DNA of 13,021 nucleotides from Campylobacterales bacterium (GTDB lineage Bacteria; Campylobacterota; Campylobacteria; Campylobacterales; QNZT01). The notes beneath the pieces are model-generated. The model was not told where the DNA came from. It did no database searches and saw only the letters and a list, made by a program, of their open reading frames with translations. Numbering within the stretch: the first letter of the stretch is position 1; each line of letters starts with the position of its first letter. Made by a program: the position numbers and the translations under genes. The DNA lies in assembly GCA_027055005.1 (NCBI GenBank), contig JALUNR010000059.1, positions 1 through 13,021 on the forward strand. Reading direction: 5' to 3'. Positions 5,670 through 11,969 of this stretch are shown here, piece by piece.

Positions 5670-6396
5670 AGTGCCAAAGTAGCTTTAGGGCTAAAAGGTA
5701 TAAAAGTAAAGCCATAATCTTTTTGATATGGTTTTGCTTTAGTTTAAAGTGCATCATATAGTTTCCTATATATCCTCCTACAATCGCTGAGATAGAAACA
5801 ACAAATAGCATGATAAAATCAAGTGGTACATAAGTAGCATAAGTAAAAAATGAACCAAGAGCTGAAAATGGTACGACAAAACTAACTGCAACCGCTACTT
5901 TTTTAGGTTCATATCCTAAAAGTGCTAAAAGAGGGATCAAGATATTTCCTCCACCAACTCCCAAAAGTCCTGATAAAAAACCGACAACTCCACCGACTAT
6001 AAAAAGAGTATATTTTGACTTAAAATCAAAAAGAGCCTTTTTTTTGCCAAACATCATCATAGTTGCAGAGTAAAAAAGCATAATCATATAGAAAAACTTT
6101 ACTATTTTTTCATCTATGTAATTACTACTATATGCTCCAAGTGGTGCAAATATAAGCATAGTTATAGCGATAGGAAATACAAACTTATAGTCAACTACTT
6201 TTCTTTTTATATTCATAATGCTTGAAGTGATAGTTGTAGAAGCTCCTGCAAAAAGGCCAACTGCTTTTGCAACGGTAAATCCAAGTCCTAAAAAATTAAA
6301 GATAGGGATAAGAGCTACACCAGCTCCCGCTCCACCCATAGAAAAGAGAGTAGATAGTAAAATAGTTATAAGTGAATAGAGTATATAGTCTTGCAT
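5662..6396 (-). CDS. TauE/SafE family permease (sulfite/sulfur-anion exporter-like)
   Basis: The 244-residue integral membrane protein, about 7-8 predicted helices, has the two-fold repeat of the TauE/SafE (DUF81) family. The first half carries STLFSMGGAGAGVALIPIF (about 15-33) and the second GFLSGLLGVGGGNILIPLLALLGY, the diagnostic GxxSGxxGxGGG motif. The family includes exporters of sulfite, sulfoacetate and other sulfur anions. The substrate here is not determined. It is the only minus-strand gene in the window. The start has AGGAG (6403-6407 on the minus strand), which lies inside a CsoR/CstR-like sequence, suggesting control by copper or persulfide (inference). Confidence 0.9.
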   Translation of the reverse strand: MQDYILYSLITILLSTLFSMGGAGAGVALIPIFNFLGLGFTVAKAVGLFAGASTTITSSIMNIKRKVVDYKFVFPIAITMLIFAPLGAYSSNYIDEKIVKFFYMIMLFYSATMMMFGKKKALFDFKSKYTLFIVGGVVGFLSGLLGVGGGNILIPLLALLGYEPKKVAVAVSFVVPFSALGSFFTYATYVPLDFIMLFVVSISAIVGGYIGNYMMHFKLKQNHIKKIMALLLYLLALKLLWHFI

Positions 6397-6398
6397 TT

Positions 6399-6418
6399 GT
6401 AACTCCTATGGGGGGTAT
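6399..6418 (-). promoter_or_regulatory. Candidate CsoR/CstR-type operator over the TauE ribosome-binding site
   Basis: Read on the minus strand the sequence is ATACCCCCCATAGGAGTTAC, with a run of six C's in a very AT-rich gap. Operators of the CsoR/RcnR/CstR family have an ATACCC...GGGTAT inverted form; the left arm fits well and the right arm only partly. CstR-type repressors react to persulfides and often control TauE-like genes, which fits, but no such regulator is encoded here. Confidence 0.35.
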
Positions 6419-6429
6419 TTATATTGTAA

Positions 6430-6458
6430 ATATTAACATGATAGGCTTTATTTAACAA
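6430..6458 (-). promoter_or_regulatory. Possible promoter of the TauE gene
   Basis: On the minus strand TTGTTA (6458-6453) and TAATAT (6435-6430) are separated by 17 nt. The predicted start would lie just upstream of the G/C-rich candidate operator. The hexamers are only partial matches, and AT-rich sequence makes chance matches common. Confidence 0.35.
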
Positions 6459-6481
6459 TTACTTAACACAAATTTTATACT
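6452..6481 (+). promoter_or_regulatory. Promoter of the NosL operon with TTAACA direct repeats
   Basis: TTAACA (6452-6457) and TATACT (6476-6481) are separated by 18 nt and lie 28 nt before the first NosL gene. A second TTAACA begins at 6463, exactly 11 nt after the first, giving TTAACAATTACTTAACA. Eleven-nt-spaced direct repeats in the -35 region are typical of OmpR/PhoB-class response-regulator sites, so the operon may be activator-dependent. It overlaps the divergent TauE promoter. Confidence 0.45.
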
Positions 6482-6509
6482 ATAAAAAAAAATAAATAAG
6501 GATACTTTC

Positions 6510-7583
6510 ATGAAGATATTTAAGCTATTTTTAGTTTTAGTTACAGTTTTAGGTTTGCAAGCAAGTGCAAAAAATTTTTCAAAAATGAGTAAAAATCCTA
6601 CTCTTTTACAGAGTGGTAAAGCGAAAATGTGGTGTCATGTTTGTGGTATGAGTTTGAAGATGTTTTATAAAACAAGTCATGCTGTGAAGTTAAAAGATGG
6701 TTCGGTAAGGCAGTATTGTAGTATCAGATGTTTGGTTGTTGATTACCCAAAGATAAAGGATAAGATAAAAGAGATTTTGGTTGCTGATGCAAAAAGTGGA
6801 AAACTTATAGATGTAAATAAGGCTTTTTATGTAGTTGGAAGTAAAGTAAAAGGGACTATGAGCAAAGTTAGTAAAGTAGCATTTGCTAAAGAGGTCGATG
6901 CAAAAGCTTTTCAAAAAGAATTTGGTGGGAAAATAGTTAGTTTTAAAGAAGCATTTGAGTTAGCAAAGAAAAACCTTAAAGCCGATATGATGATGCTTAA
7001 AATGAAAAAGAAGATGATGATTTTTCCAAAAGGAAAGATGATTTATAAAAAAATGTGTAAAAGTGATGTAGATGGAAGCAGATTTGCTACTATTGGAGAG
7101 CTTAAAAGTTACCTTCTAAGCAGTAAGGTTTGTGGTGATGTGAAAGGGAAAAAACTTCAAATGTTAGCTCTTTATATAAAAGGGGCAAAAGATAAAACAA
7201 AAGGTGCTAAAATATCAGTACCAAAAGATGCAAAATGTCCTGTTTGTGGTATGTTTGTATCAAAATTTCCAAGATGGGCTGCTGAAATAGTTTTAAATGA
7301 TGGTAAAAAACTATACTTTGATGGAGCAAAAGATATGTTTAAGTATATTTTATCTAAAAAAGTAGCTATGAAAGATATTTTAGTAAGTGATTATTATCAA
7401 CAAAAAGCGATAAATGCCAAGAGTGCATTTTTTGTGCTTGGTAGTAGTGTTTTAGGACCTATGGGAAATGAGTTAATACCATTTGAAAGTAAAAGTGAAG
7501 CAAAGAGTTTTTTAAATGACCATAATGGAAGAAAAATTTTAAAATATAGTGATATAACAAAAGAGGTAGTAGGAAAACTTTGA
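6510..7583 (+). CDS. Exported double NosL-domain protein with Met-rich, cytochrome-like central segment
   Basis: The 357-residue precursor has a Sec signal peptide (1-20, cleavage after ASA). Domain 1 is NosL-like, with C42-H-V-C45-G-M47, HAVKLKDGS(V)RQYCS (C70) and VNKAFYVVGSKVKGTM. Domain 2 is NosL-like, with C243-P-V-C246-G-M248, EIVLNDGKKLYFDGAKDM, AKSAFFVLGSSVLGPMG and a C-terminal helix. NosL binds Cu(I) through the CxxCxM and downstream Met ligands and helps assemble the copper site of nitrous oxide reductase. The centre (about 159-226) has a Met-rich stretch with M160-162, M165, M169-170, then KGKMIYKKMC (174-183) and LQMLALYIKG (217-226), reminiscent of a class I cytochrome c that lacks CxxCH. 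The start has AAGGA upstream. First gene of the operon. Confidence 0.88.
   Translation: MKIFKLFLVLVTVLGLQASAKNFSKMSKNPTLLQSGKAKMWCHVCGMSLKMFYKTSHAVKLKDGSVRQYCSIRCLVVDYPKIKDKIKEILVADAKSGKLIDVNKAFYVVGSKVKGTMSKVSKVAFAKEVDAKAFQKEFGGKIVSFKEAFELAKKNLKADMMMLKMKKKMMIFPKGKMIYKKMCKSDVDGSRFATIGELKSYLLSSKVCGDVKGKKLQMLALYIKGAKDKTKGAKISVPKDAKCPVCGMFVSKFPRWAAEIVLNDGKKLYFDGAKDMFKYILSKKVAMKDILVSDYYQQKAINAKSAFFVLGSSVLGPMGNELIPFESKSEAKSFLNDHNGRKILKYSDITKEVVGKL
7571..7574 (+). promoter_or_regulatory. Ribosome-binding site supporting a TTG start
   Basis: AGGA lies 5 nt before TTG 7580, the only plausible start for the small anchored protein, whose next in-frame ATG would remove the membrane segment. The TTG overlaps the upstream TGA stop as TTGA, a typical coupled arrangement. 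Confidence 0.6.
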
Positions 7584-7849
7584 GTAATAATTTAAAATAT
7601 TTATCAATTTTTGTAATATTACTTTTTTTGTCAACACTATTTGAGGTTGTATATCTAAACCAAAGGGATATAAATTTGGATATAAAAAGAAAAACTGTTA
7701 AACTTTTAACAATGCCAGATCTTGCACTTTGCAATGAAGCTTTTTATATTAGGCATAGAAGTTTAGCAAGTGTTGGAGATAGTTTTAGTCTATCTTCTTC
7801 ACTTTTAGCATACTTTCCTAGTGATTTTGTATATTCCCCTAGAAGATGA
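7580..7849 (+). CDS. Small membrane-anchored protein of the NosL/ABC operon, function unknown
   Basis: This 89-residue protein has one N-terminal transmembrane segment (about 7-25, YLSIFVILLFLSTLFEVVY). The soluble tail contains TMPDLALCNEAFYIRHRSLASV (44-65) and ends in LLAYFPSDFVYSPRR. The DLAL.NEAxYIRHRSL pattern plus a YFPSDFVYS end looks like a conserved small family that I associate with NosL/ABC gene clusters in Campylobacterota, though I cannot verify that here. It has one cysteine (C51). The TTG start overlaps the preceding stop, and its own stop overlaps the ABC permease start (ATGA). A periplasmic tail contacting the permease or NosL protein is plausible inference. Confidence 0.72.
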   Translation: MSNNLKYLSIFVILLFLSTLFEVVYLNQRDINLDIKRKTVKLLTMPDLALCNEAFYIRHRSLASVGDSFSLSSSLLAYFPSDFVYSPRR

Positions 7850-9021
7850 TTATGAATATTAAGATACTAGATTTCGCGATTACTTCACTAAAAAGAAGAT
7901 TTTGGAAAAATATATCAATATTCTTTATATTTTTTAGCATTATATTTACTATTTTTTCTGTTTTGCTAATTTCAAAGTCTATAAAAAAAGAATTAGATAC
8001 TACTTTAGAGAGTTTACCTTCAATATTTGTACAAAAGATGGTTGGTGGTAGGATAGAAAATATGAAGTCAGATAGGCTTTATAAGATAGCTGATATCGTA
8101 GGAGTTGAGAGTGTAAGTCCCAGAGTTTGGGGGTATTATTATTTTCAAAATGCAGGGGCGAACTTTAGTTTAGTTGGACTTGATTTTAGTATGGATAGTT
8201 TCAAAAAAAGTTACTCAGATGTTATTGAAAAATTTTATGATATAAAGCAAAAAAATTTTATGATTGTTGGGCAGGGAGTAAAAAGAATACTAGATAAAAG
8301 TTTTTATCATGATGAGTTTAATTTTGTAAAACCAAATGGAAAGTTTTTAAATGTAAAGATAAAAGCTACTTTTAAAGCTAGTAGTGAATTAGAAAGTTCT
8401 GATACAATTCTTTTACCTATATCACTAGCTAGAGAGATTTTTGGTTTGAAAAAAGATGAAATAAGTGATTTTGTAGTAAAAGTTTCAAATCCTTTGGAGG
8501 TAGAAACTGTTAAACAAAAAATCAAGTACTTATATCCTGATTGTAGAGTTCTAAGTAAAAATGATATAAAAGTTTCTTATCAAAATATATTTGATTATAA
8601 GAGTGGATTATTTTTAGCTCTATTTTTGAGTGCATTTTTAGCATTTTTTATACTTGTTTTTGAAAAGGCAAGTTCAGTGTCAAAAGAGCAAACAAAAGAG
8701 ATAGGAATATTAAAGGCTGTTGGTTGGCAGATAGAAGATATTTTGAAGTTAAAATTTTTGGAGTCATTTTTGATTTCATTTTTTTCATATTTTTTAGCTT
8801 TGGTAGTTGCTTACTTTTTTGTATATATCCTGCAAGCCCCAATTTTAAAAGAACTTTTTATGGGGTATAGTGTGCTAAAACCAAAGTTTGAACTTATACC
8901 TATTTTTGATATTGGATTGATGGTTAGTGTTTTTTTGGTGACTGTTCCGTTGTATTTAGCAGCAACTATTATTCCTACTTGGAGAGCATCAACTATTGAA
9001 GTTGAGGAGTCTTTACGATGA
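7846..9021 (+). CDS. ABC transporter permease, FtsX/MacB family
   Basis: The 391-residue permease has the FtsX/MacB/LolCE layout. One N-terminal helix (about 23-44) is followed by a large extracytoplasmic MacB-like domain (about 45-250) and three C-terminal helices (about 253-275, 304-330, 354-378). The KEQTKEIGILKAVGWQIEDIL segment (about 278-298) is the cytoplasmic coupling region that contacts the ATPase, and the protein ends PTWRASTIEVEESLR, the typical FtsX tail. Such permeases extrude or mechanically transmit rather than import. ATG 7846 overlaps the upstream stop; ATG 7852 is an equally good start, with AGAAG at 7841-7845. Its stop overlaps the ATPase start (ATGA), forming a permease/ATPase pair. 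Confidence 0.9.
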   Translation: MIMNIKILDFAITSLKRRFWKNISIFFIFFSIIFTIFSVLLISKSIKKELDTTLESLPSIFVQKMVGGRIENMKSDRLYKIADIVGVESVSPRVWGYYYFQNAGANFSLVGLDFSMDSFKKSYSDVIEKFYDIKQKNFMIVGQGVKRILDKSFYHDEFNFVKPNGKFLNVKIKATFKASSELESSDTILLPISLAREIFGLKKDEISDFVVKVSNPLEVETVKQKIKYLYPDCRVLSKNDIKVSYQNIFDYKSGLFLALFLSAFLAFFILVFEKASSVSKEQTKEIGILKAVGWQIEDILKLKFLESFLISFFSYFLALVVAYFFVYILQAPILKELFMGYSVLKPKFELIPIFDIGLMVSVFLVTVPLYLAATIIPTWRASTIEVEESLR

Positions 9022-9683
9022 ATGAAATAGTAGTAGAAAATGTAACAAAGGTTTATAATAAAAATAGTTCCAAAGAGGTGATAGCATTAAGGGATATTAG
9101 TTTTGAGATAAAAAAGGGTGAAGTAGTACTACTTATGGGAGCTAGTGGAAGTGGAAAAAGTACACTCCTTTCTCTTATAGCTGGATTTTTAAAGCCTACT
9201 TTTGGAAAAGTTGTAGTTAAAGAAGAAGTTATATCAAAACTTCCTGATAACTTTGCAACAGATTTTAGAAGAGAAAATATAGGATTTATCTTTCAAAAGT
9301 TTAATCTTCTGGAGGATTTGAGTGTAAAAGAAAATATTTTGCTTCCACTTATACCACTTGATTTAGATAATAGAGCGATGAATCAAAAGGCTCAAAAAGT
9401 GATGGATCTTTTTTCAATAGAGCATAAAGCAAATCAAAAAGTATCGAGCCTTTCTGGTGGAGAACAACAAAGATGCGCGATCGCAAGGGCAATGGTAAAT
9501 GAACCAAATATTATCTTAGCAGATGAGCCAACAGCAAATTTGGATAAAAATCTTTCTTTGGAGTTTATAGAGATTTTAAAAGAACTTAAAAAAATGGGAA
9601 AAACTGTCTTGATAGCTACTCATGACAGTAGATTTGAAGATTTGGAGTTTGTAGATAGGAAAATAGATGTTTTTAACTCCTGA
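9018..9683 (+). CDS. ABC transporter ATP-binding protein, LolD/MacB family
   Basis: The 221-residue ATPase is complete: Walker A GASGSGKST (41-49), Q-loop IFQKFNLLEDLSVKENILLPL (about 91-111), signature LSGGEQQRCAIARA (145-158), Walker B IILADEPTANLD (165-176) and H-loop ATHD (H202). Its length and the LSVKEN/LSGGEQQR/ADEPTANLD pattern place it with LolD/FtsE/MacB ATPases, matching the FtsX-type permease upstream. It is not the longer NosF type. It overlaps the permease gene by 4 nt and the following membrane-protein gene by 17 nt. It should energise the export or mechanotransmission step of this operon. Confidence 0.93.
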   Translation: MNEIVVENVTKVYNKNSSKEVIALRDISFEIKKGEVVLLMGASGSGKSTLLSLIAGFLKPTFGKVVVKEEVISKLPDNFATDFRRENIGFIFQKFNLLEDLSVKENILLPLIPLDLDNRAMNQKAQKVMDLFSIEHKANQKVSSLSGGEQQRCAIARAMVNEPNIILADEPTANLDKNLSLEFIEILKELKKMGKTVLIATHDSRFEDLEFVDRKIDVFNS

Positions 9684-10629
9684 AGTTTTTATTAACATTT
9701 TAGTTGATGGACTTATACTTCTTTTTTGTAGTTTTGCTTTTTTTATATCTTTGGGGATTGTCAAATATTTTGATATAAACAAAGATACTCTTTTGCAATA
9801 CAATCTTTTAAAAAGAACTTATTTAGCATCAATAATAATTCAATATGCACTTTTTTTTAAGATAATCTTACTTTTTTATTTTGTATTTACAATAGATAAA
9901 ATATCTATTTTCCTTCCTGGGGCTATGTGTGGGGCAGGTGTGATAACTGCAAATCATTTTGGAATATATCTTTTATCTTTAAAAGTGCTAAATATATATC
10001 TTTTTGGATTTTGGATACTTTTTAATAGTGAAGATACAAAGACAAAAGATTATCACTATACAAGGTTAAAGTTTAAGTTTTTTATAGCTTTGTTTTTGCT
10101 TCTTTTGTTGGAGTTTATTTTAGAGATTTTTTACTTTCATGGTATAAATCCTTCAAAAATTGTTAGTTGTTGTGGAGTACTTTTTAACTCTGTTAAGAGT
10201 TCTGGTATAAGTGTGCTTTTAGCCTTGCCAAGAGATGTGGTAGTGGGTAGTTTTTATGCTCTTTATCTTTTGATTTTAGTTTTTGGTTTTTTCAAAAAGG
10301 ATGTTTTTGTAGCTTTTTCGTCAGCTATTTTTTTATTTGTAACTATACTTGCAATCATAACTTTTTTTAGTCCATATATCTATGAGTTACCTCGTCATAA
10401 ATGCCCATTTTGTCTGCTTCAAAAGGAGTATTATTTTATAGGGTATTTTATATATATTTTTTTATTTTTAGGAACATTTTTTGGCATTTACCAAGGAGTT
10501 TCAAAAATAGTTTTGAAAAAAAAGGTAAATTTTTACAAAAGAGCTGTTTTTTTTGATAGTTTGGTAGTTTTGATACTTAGTTTTTATCCGTTATACTATT
10601 ATTATAAAAATCATATTTGGTTGTTTTAG
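9667..10629 (+). CDS. Polytopic membrane protein with cysteine pairs, function unknown
   Basis: This 320-residue protein has about 8 predicted membrane segments and is very rich in Phe, Leu and Ile. Cysteines are few and placed near membrane edges: C88 (PGAMCGAG), C168-C169 (VSCCGV) and C246/C249 in HKCPFCLLQKEYYFIGYF. The last motif resembles the CPLCxxQR centre of DsbB/VKOR-type thiol oxidoreductases, although overall size and topology differ. With the NosL proteins (CxxC metal sites) on both sides, it could move electrons or reducing power to periplasmic thiols, or act as a second transport subunit. I do not recognise the family with certainty. ATG 9667 has AGGAAA at 9657-9662 and lies inside the ATPase gene. 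Confidence 0.7.
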   Translation: MFLTPEVFINILVDGLILLFCSFAFFISLGIVKYFDINKDTLLQYNLLKRTYLASIIIQYALFFKIILLFYFVFTIDKISIFLPGAMCGAGVITANHFGIYLLSLKVLNIYLFGFWILFNSEDTKTKDYHYTRLKFKFFIALFLLLLLEFILEIFYFHGINPSKIVSCCGVLFNSVKSSGISVLLALPRDVVVGSFYALYLLILVFGFFKKDVFVAFSSAIFLFVTILAIITFFSPYIYELPRHKCPFCLLQKEYYFIGYFIYIFLFLGTFFGIYQGVSKIVLKKKVNFYKRAVFFDSLVVLILSFYPLYYYYKNHIWLF

Positions 10630-10637
10630 GAGAAAAG

Positions 10638-11102
10638 ATGAAAAACTTACTTTTGATACTATTTTTAATCTTTAGTGGTTGTGAAAGTATGACTGTAACG
10701 AAAAGAGGAAATGACAAAAAAGTTCCTTTGGCTTTTGAAAAAGGCAAGATAGATTGTCCTATGTGTAAGATGCCACTAAAGACAAAAATACATACTGCAC
10801 AAGCAGTTTTGCCAAATGGTGTAACATACTTTTTTGATGATCCGGGATGTATGGCTTTGTGGCTAAAGGATAGAAATATTAAAGATATAGTTCTTTGGAT
10901 TTACAGTGATGATACAAAAAGATATATAGATGCAAAAAAAGCCTTTTATAAACTTGGAGATCATACCCCTATGCACTATGGATTTGGTGCTTATGAAAAA
11001 GGTGGAGAGGGGAAAGTTGGATTTAGTGAGTTTTTACTAAAAATGAAAAGAGGGGAAAATATGACAAATCCAGCTGTTAGAAAGAGGTTTTTGGGAGAGT
11101 AA
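10638..11102 (+). CDS. nosL: NosL-family copper-chaperone lipoprotein
   Basis: The 154-residue lipoprotein has a type II signal sequence with lipobox FSGC (C15), so it should be lipid-anchored in the periplasm. The NosL domain follows: DC40-P-M-C43-K-M45 metal-binding motif, HTAQAVLPNGVTYFFDDPGCMALWL (52-76, C71), KRYIDAKKAFYKLGDHTPMHYGFGAY (the region with Met/His ligands) and a C-terminal FSEFLLKMKRG helix. NosL delivers Cu(I) during nitrous oxide reductase assembly; nosZ is absent from this window, so the client is unproven. I start at ATG 10638 with AGGAG at 10628-10632; an upstream in-frame TTG at 10617 lies inside the previous gene and would spoil the signal peptide. It is the last gene of the operon. 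Confidence 0.88.
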   Translation: MKNLLLILFLIFSGCESMTVTKRGNDKKVPLAFEKGKIDCPMCKMPLKTKIHTAQAVLPNGVTYFFDDPGCMALWLKDRNIKDIVLWIYSDDTKRYIDAKKAFYKLGDHTPMHYGFGAYEKGGEGKVGFSEFLLKMKRGENMTNPAVRKRFLGE

Positions 11103-11111
11103 AACAAAATC

Positions 11112-11125
11112 TTGATTTAAATCAA
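11112..11125 (+). promoter_or_regulatory. Perfect FNR/CRP-family binding site
   Basis: TTGATTTAAATCAA is a perfect 14-bp palindrome matching the FNR consensus TTGAT-N4-ATCAA, also used by DNR/NnrR-type nitrogen-oxide regulators. Its centre lies about 27.5 bp before the -10 box, i.e. roughly -40 relative to a predicted start. This is the class II activator position. It implies oxygen- or nitric-oxide-dependent activation of the following operon. Confidence 0.75.
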
Positions 11126-11145
11126 TAAAAACAAATAAAAAATAG

Positions 11146-11151
11146 TATAAT
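11146..11151 (+). promoter_or_regulatory. -10 box of the CopD-like operon promoter
   Basis: TATAAT lies 20 nt after the FNR-type palindrome and 29 nt before the CopD-like start codon. There is no -35 hexamer at 17 nt (CAATAA), as expected for an FNR-activated class II promoter. Confidence 0.7.
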
Positions 11152-11180
11152 ATACCACTTTAAAACAATTAGGATAATAT

Positions 11181-11624
11181 ATGTCTGATATAATCTTTTA
11201 TTTTCACTTGTTGGCTGCTGCTAGTTGGGTCGGAGGGGCGATGCTTCTTTTTATCTTAGGTATAGGACTTAGAGATAAGGAAGCACAAAAGATAGTTTAT
11301 CATCATATAGGTCCACTTTATGGTTACTTTGAAAGTGTAGTTTTGGTTATACTTTTAAGTACAGGTGGATATATGTTGTGGGATAAAGGACTTATATCAG
11401 TTTTTGAATCCACAGGTAGGTTTTCGCAACTACTGTGGATCAAACTTATCCTAGTTGGTTTAATAACTTTTGCAACTATAGTTCACATGACTATTTCTCT
11501 AAAAGCTCACGGAAGAGAGAGAAGTCAAAAAGAAAAGATTATTTCAAGAGGAACATCTTTGATGATATTTTTTCTAAATCTTGTGATACTGTATTTTGCT
11601 ATACAAATAAGAAATATATTATAA
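11181..11624 (+). CDS. Small CopD-like four-helix membrane protein
   Basis: The 147-residue protein has four predicted membrane helices (about 4-29, 49-66, 84-107, 124-143). The N-terminal FHLLAAASWVGGAMLLF motif (8-24) is typical of the CopD/DUF2269/HemJ-type superfamily, where the helix-1 histidine (H9) often binds haem or metal. Other candidate ligands are H41-H42, H102 and H110. CopD-family proteins are linked to copper uptake, while haem-binding relatives act in haem synthesis or respiration; the sequence cannot decide between these. The start has AGGA upstream and is first behind an FNR-type promoter. The stop overlaps the ribosome-binding site of the DUF2249-like gene. Confidence 0.8.
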   Translation: MSDIIFYFHLLAAASWVGGAMLLFILGIGLRDKEAQKIVYHHIGPLYGYFESVVLVILLSTGGYMLWDKGLISVFESTGRFSQLLWIKLILVGLITFATIVHMTISLKAHGRERSQKEKIISRGTSLMIFFLNLVILYFAIQIRNIL

Positions 11625-11634
11625 GGGAGAAATT

Positions 11635-11967
11635 ATGGAGAAAAAAGAGATTCAGGTAGAAGGTGCAACAGTACCATTTTATGAATATGAGAGTAGTGAG
11701 GGAAGAGTTATAGAGTTTGACTCAAGTGAGTGTGGACCACCAGAGCCTATGGTAAATGCTATGACTGCTTTAAAGTTTATAGATCCAAATACAAAAGTAG
11801 TTATGATAAATCATAAAACACCTATGGGACTTTTAAATAAGATAGAAGAGAACTATAACATAGATAAAGAGGATATTGATGGTGGAAAAGTAAAACTTAC
11901 TTTTAGTTATCGTGAGGGAGAGAGTGAAAAAGCTAATTTAGATGATGCTAGTTGTAGTGGGCATTAA
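11635..11967 (+). CDS. DUF2249-like (TusA-fold) small protein
   Basis: This 110-residue soluble protein resembles DUF2249. It has RVIEFDSSECGPPEPMVNAMTALKFI (24-49), corresponding to the family's D-x-R-x-L-x-P-P-E-P helix start, and KVVMINHKTPMGLLNKIEE (54-72), matching the xxINDxxPxxLL strand-helix. The presence of C33 just before PPEP is like the catalytic Cys position of TusA (C-P-x-P), so a persulfide or metal role is possible. It ends in a C107-S-G-H110 tail that could bind metal. DUF2249 proteins often neighbour NnrS, haemerythrin and nitrogen-oxide genes. The start has AAGGGAG (11623-11629). It is followed 2 nt later by the next gene. Confidence 0.75.
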   Translation: MEKKEIQVEGATVPFYEYESSEGRVIEFDSSECGPPEPMVNAMTALKFIDPNTKVVMINHKTPMGLLNKIEENYNIDKEDIDGGKVKLTFSYREGESEKANLDDASCSGH

Positions 11968-11969
11968 CG

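Noticed and set aside
10617..10637. TTG start for the NosL lipoprotein seven codons upstream
   Set aside because: It lies inside the preceding gene. ATG 10638 has AGGAG at ideal spacing and gives a clean lipoprotein signal peptide.
11112..11135. Palindrome TTGATTTAAATCAA followed by A-rich sequence as a terminator of the NosL operon
   Set aside because: There is no T-run and no GC in the stem. Position relative to TATAAT and match to the FNR consensus explain it better.
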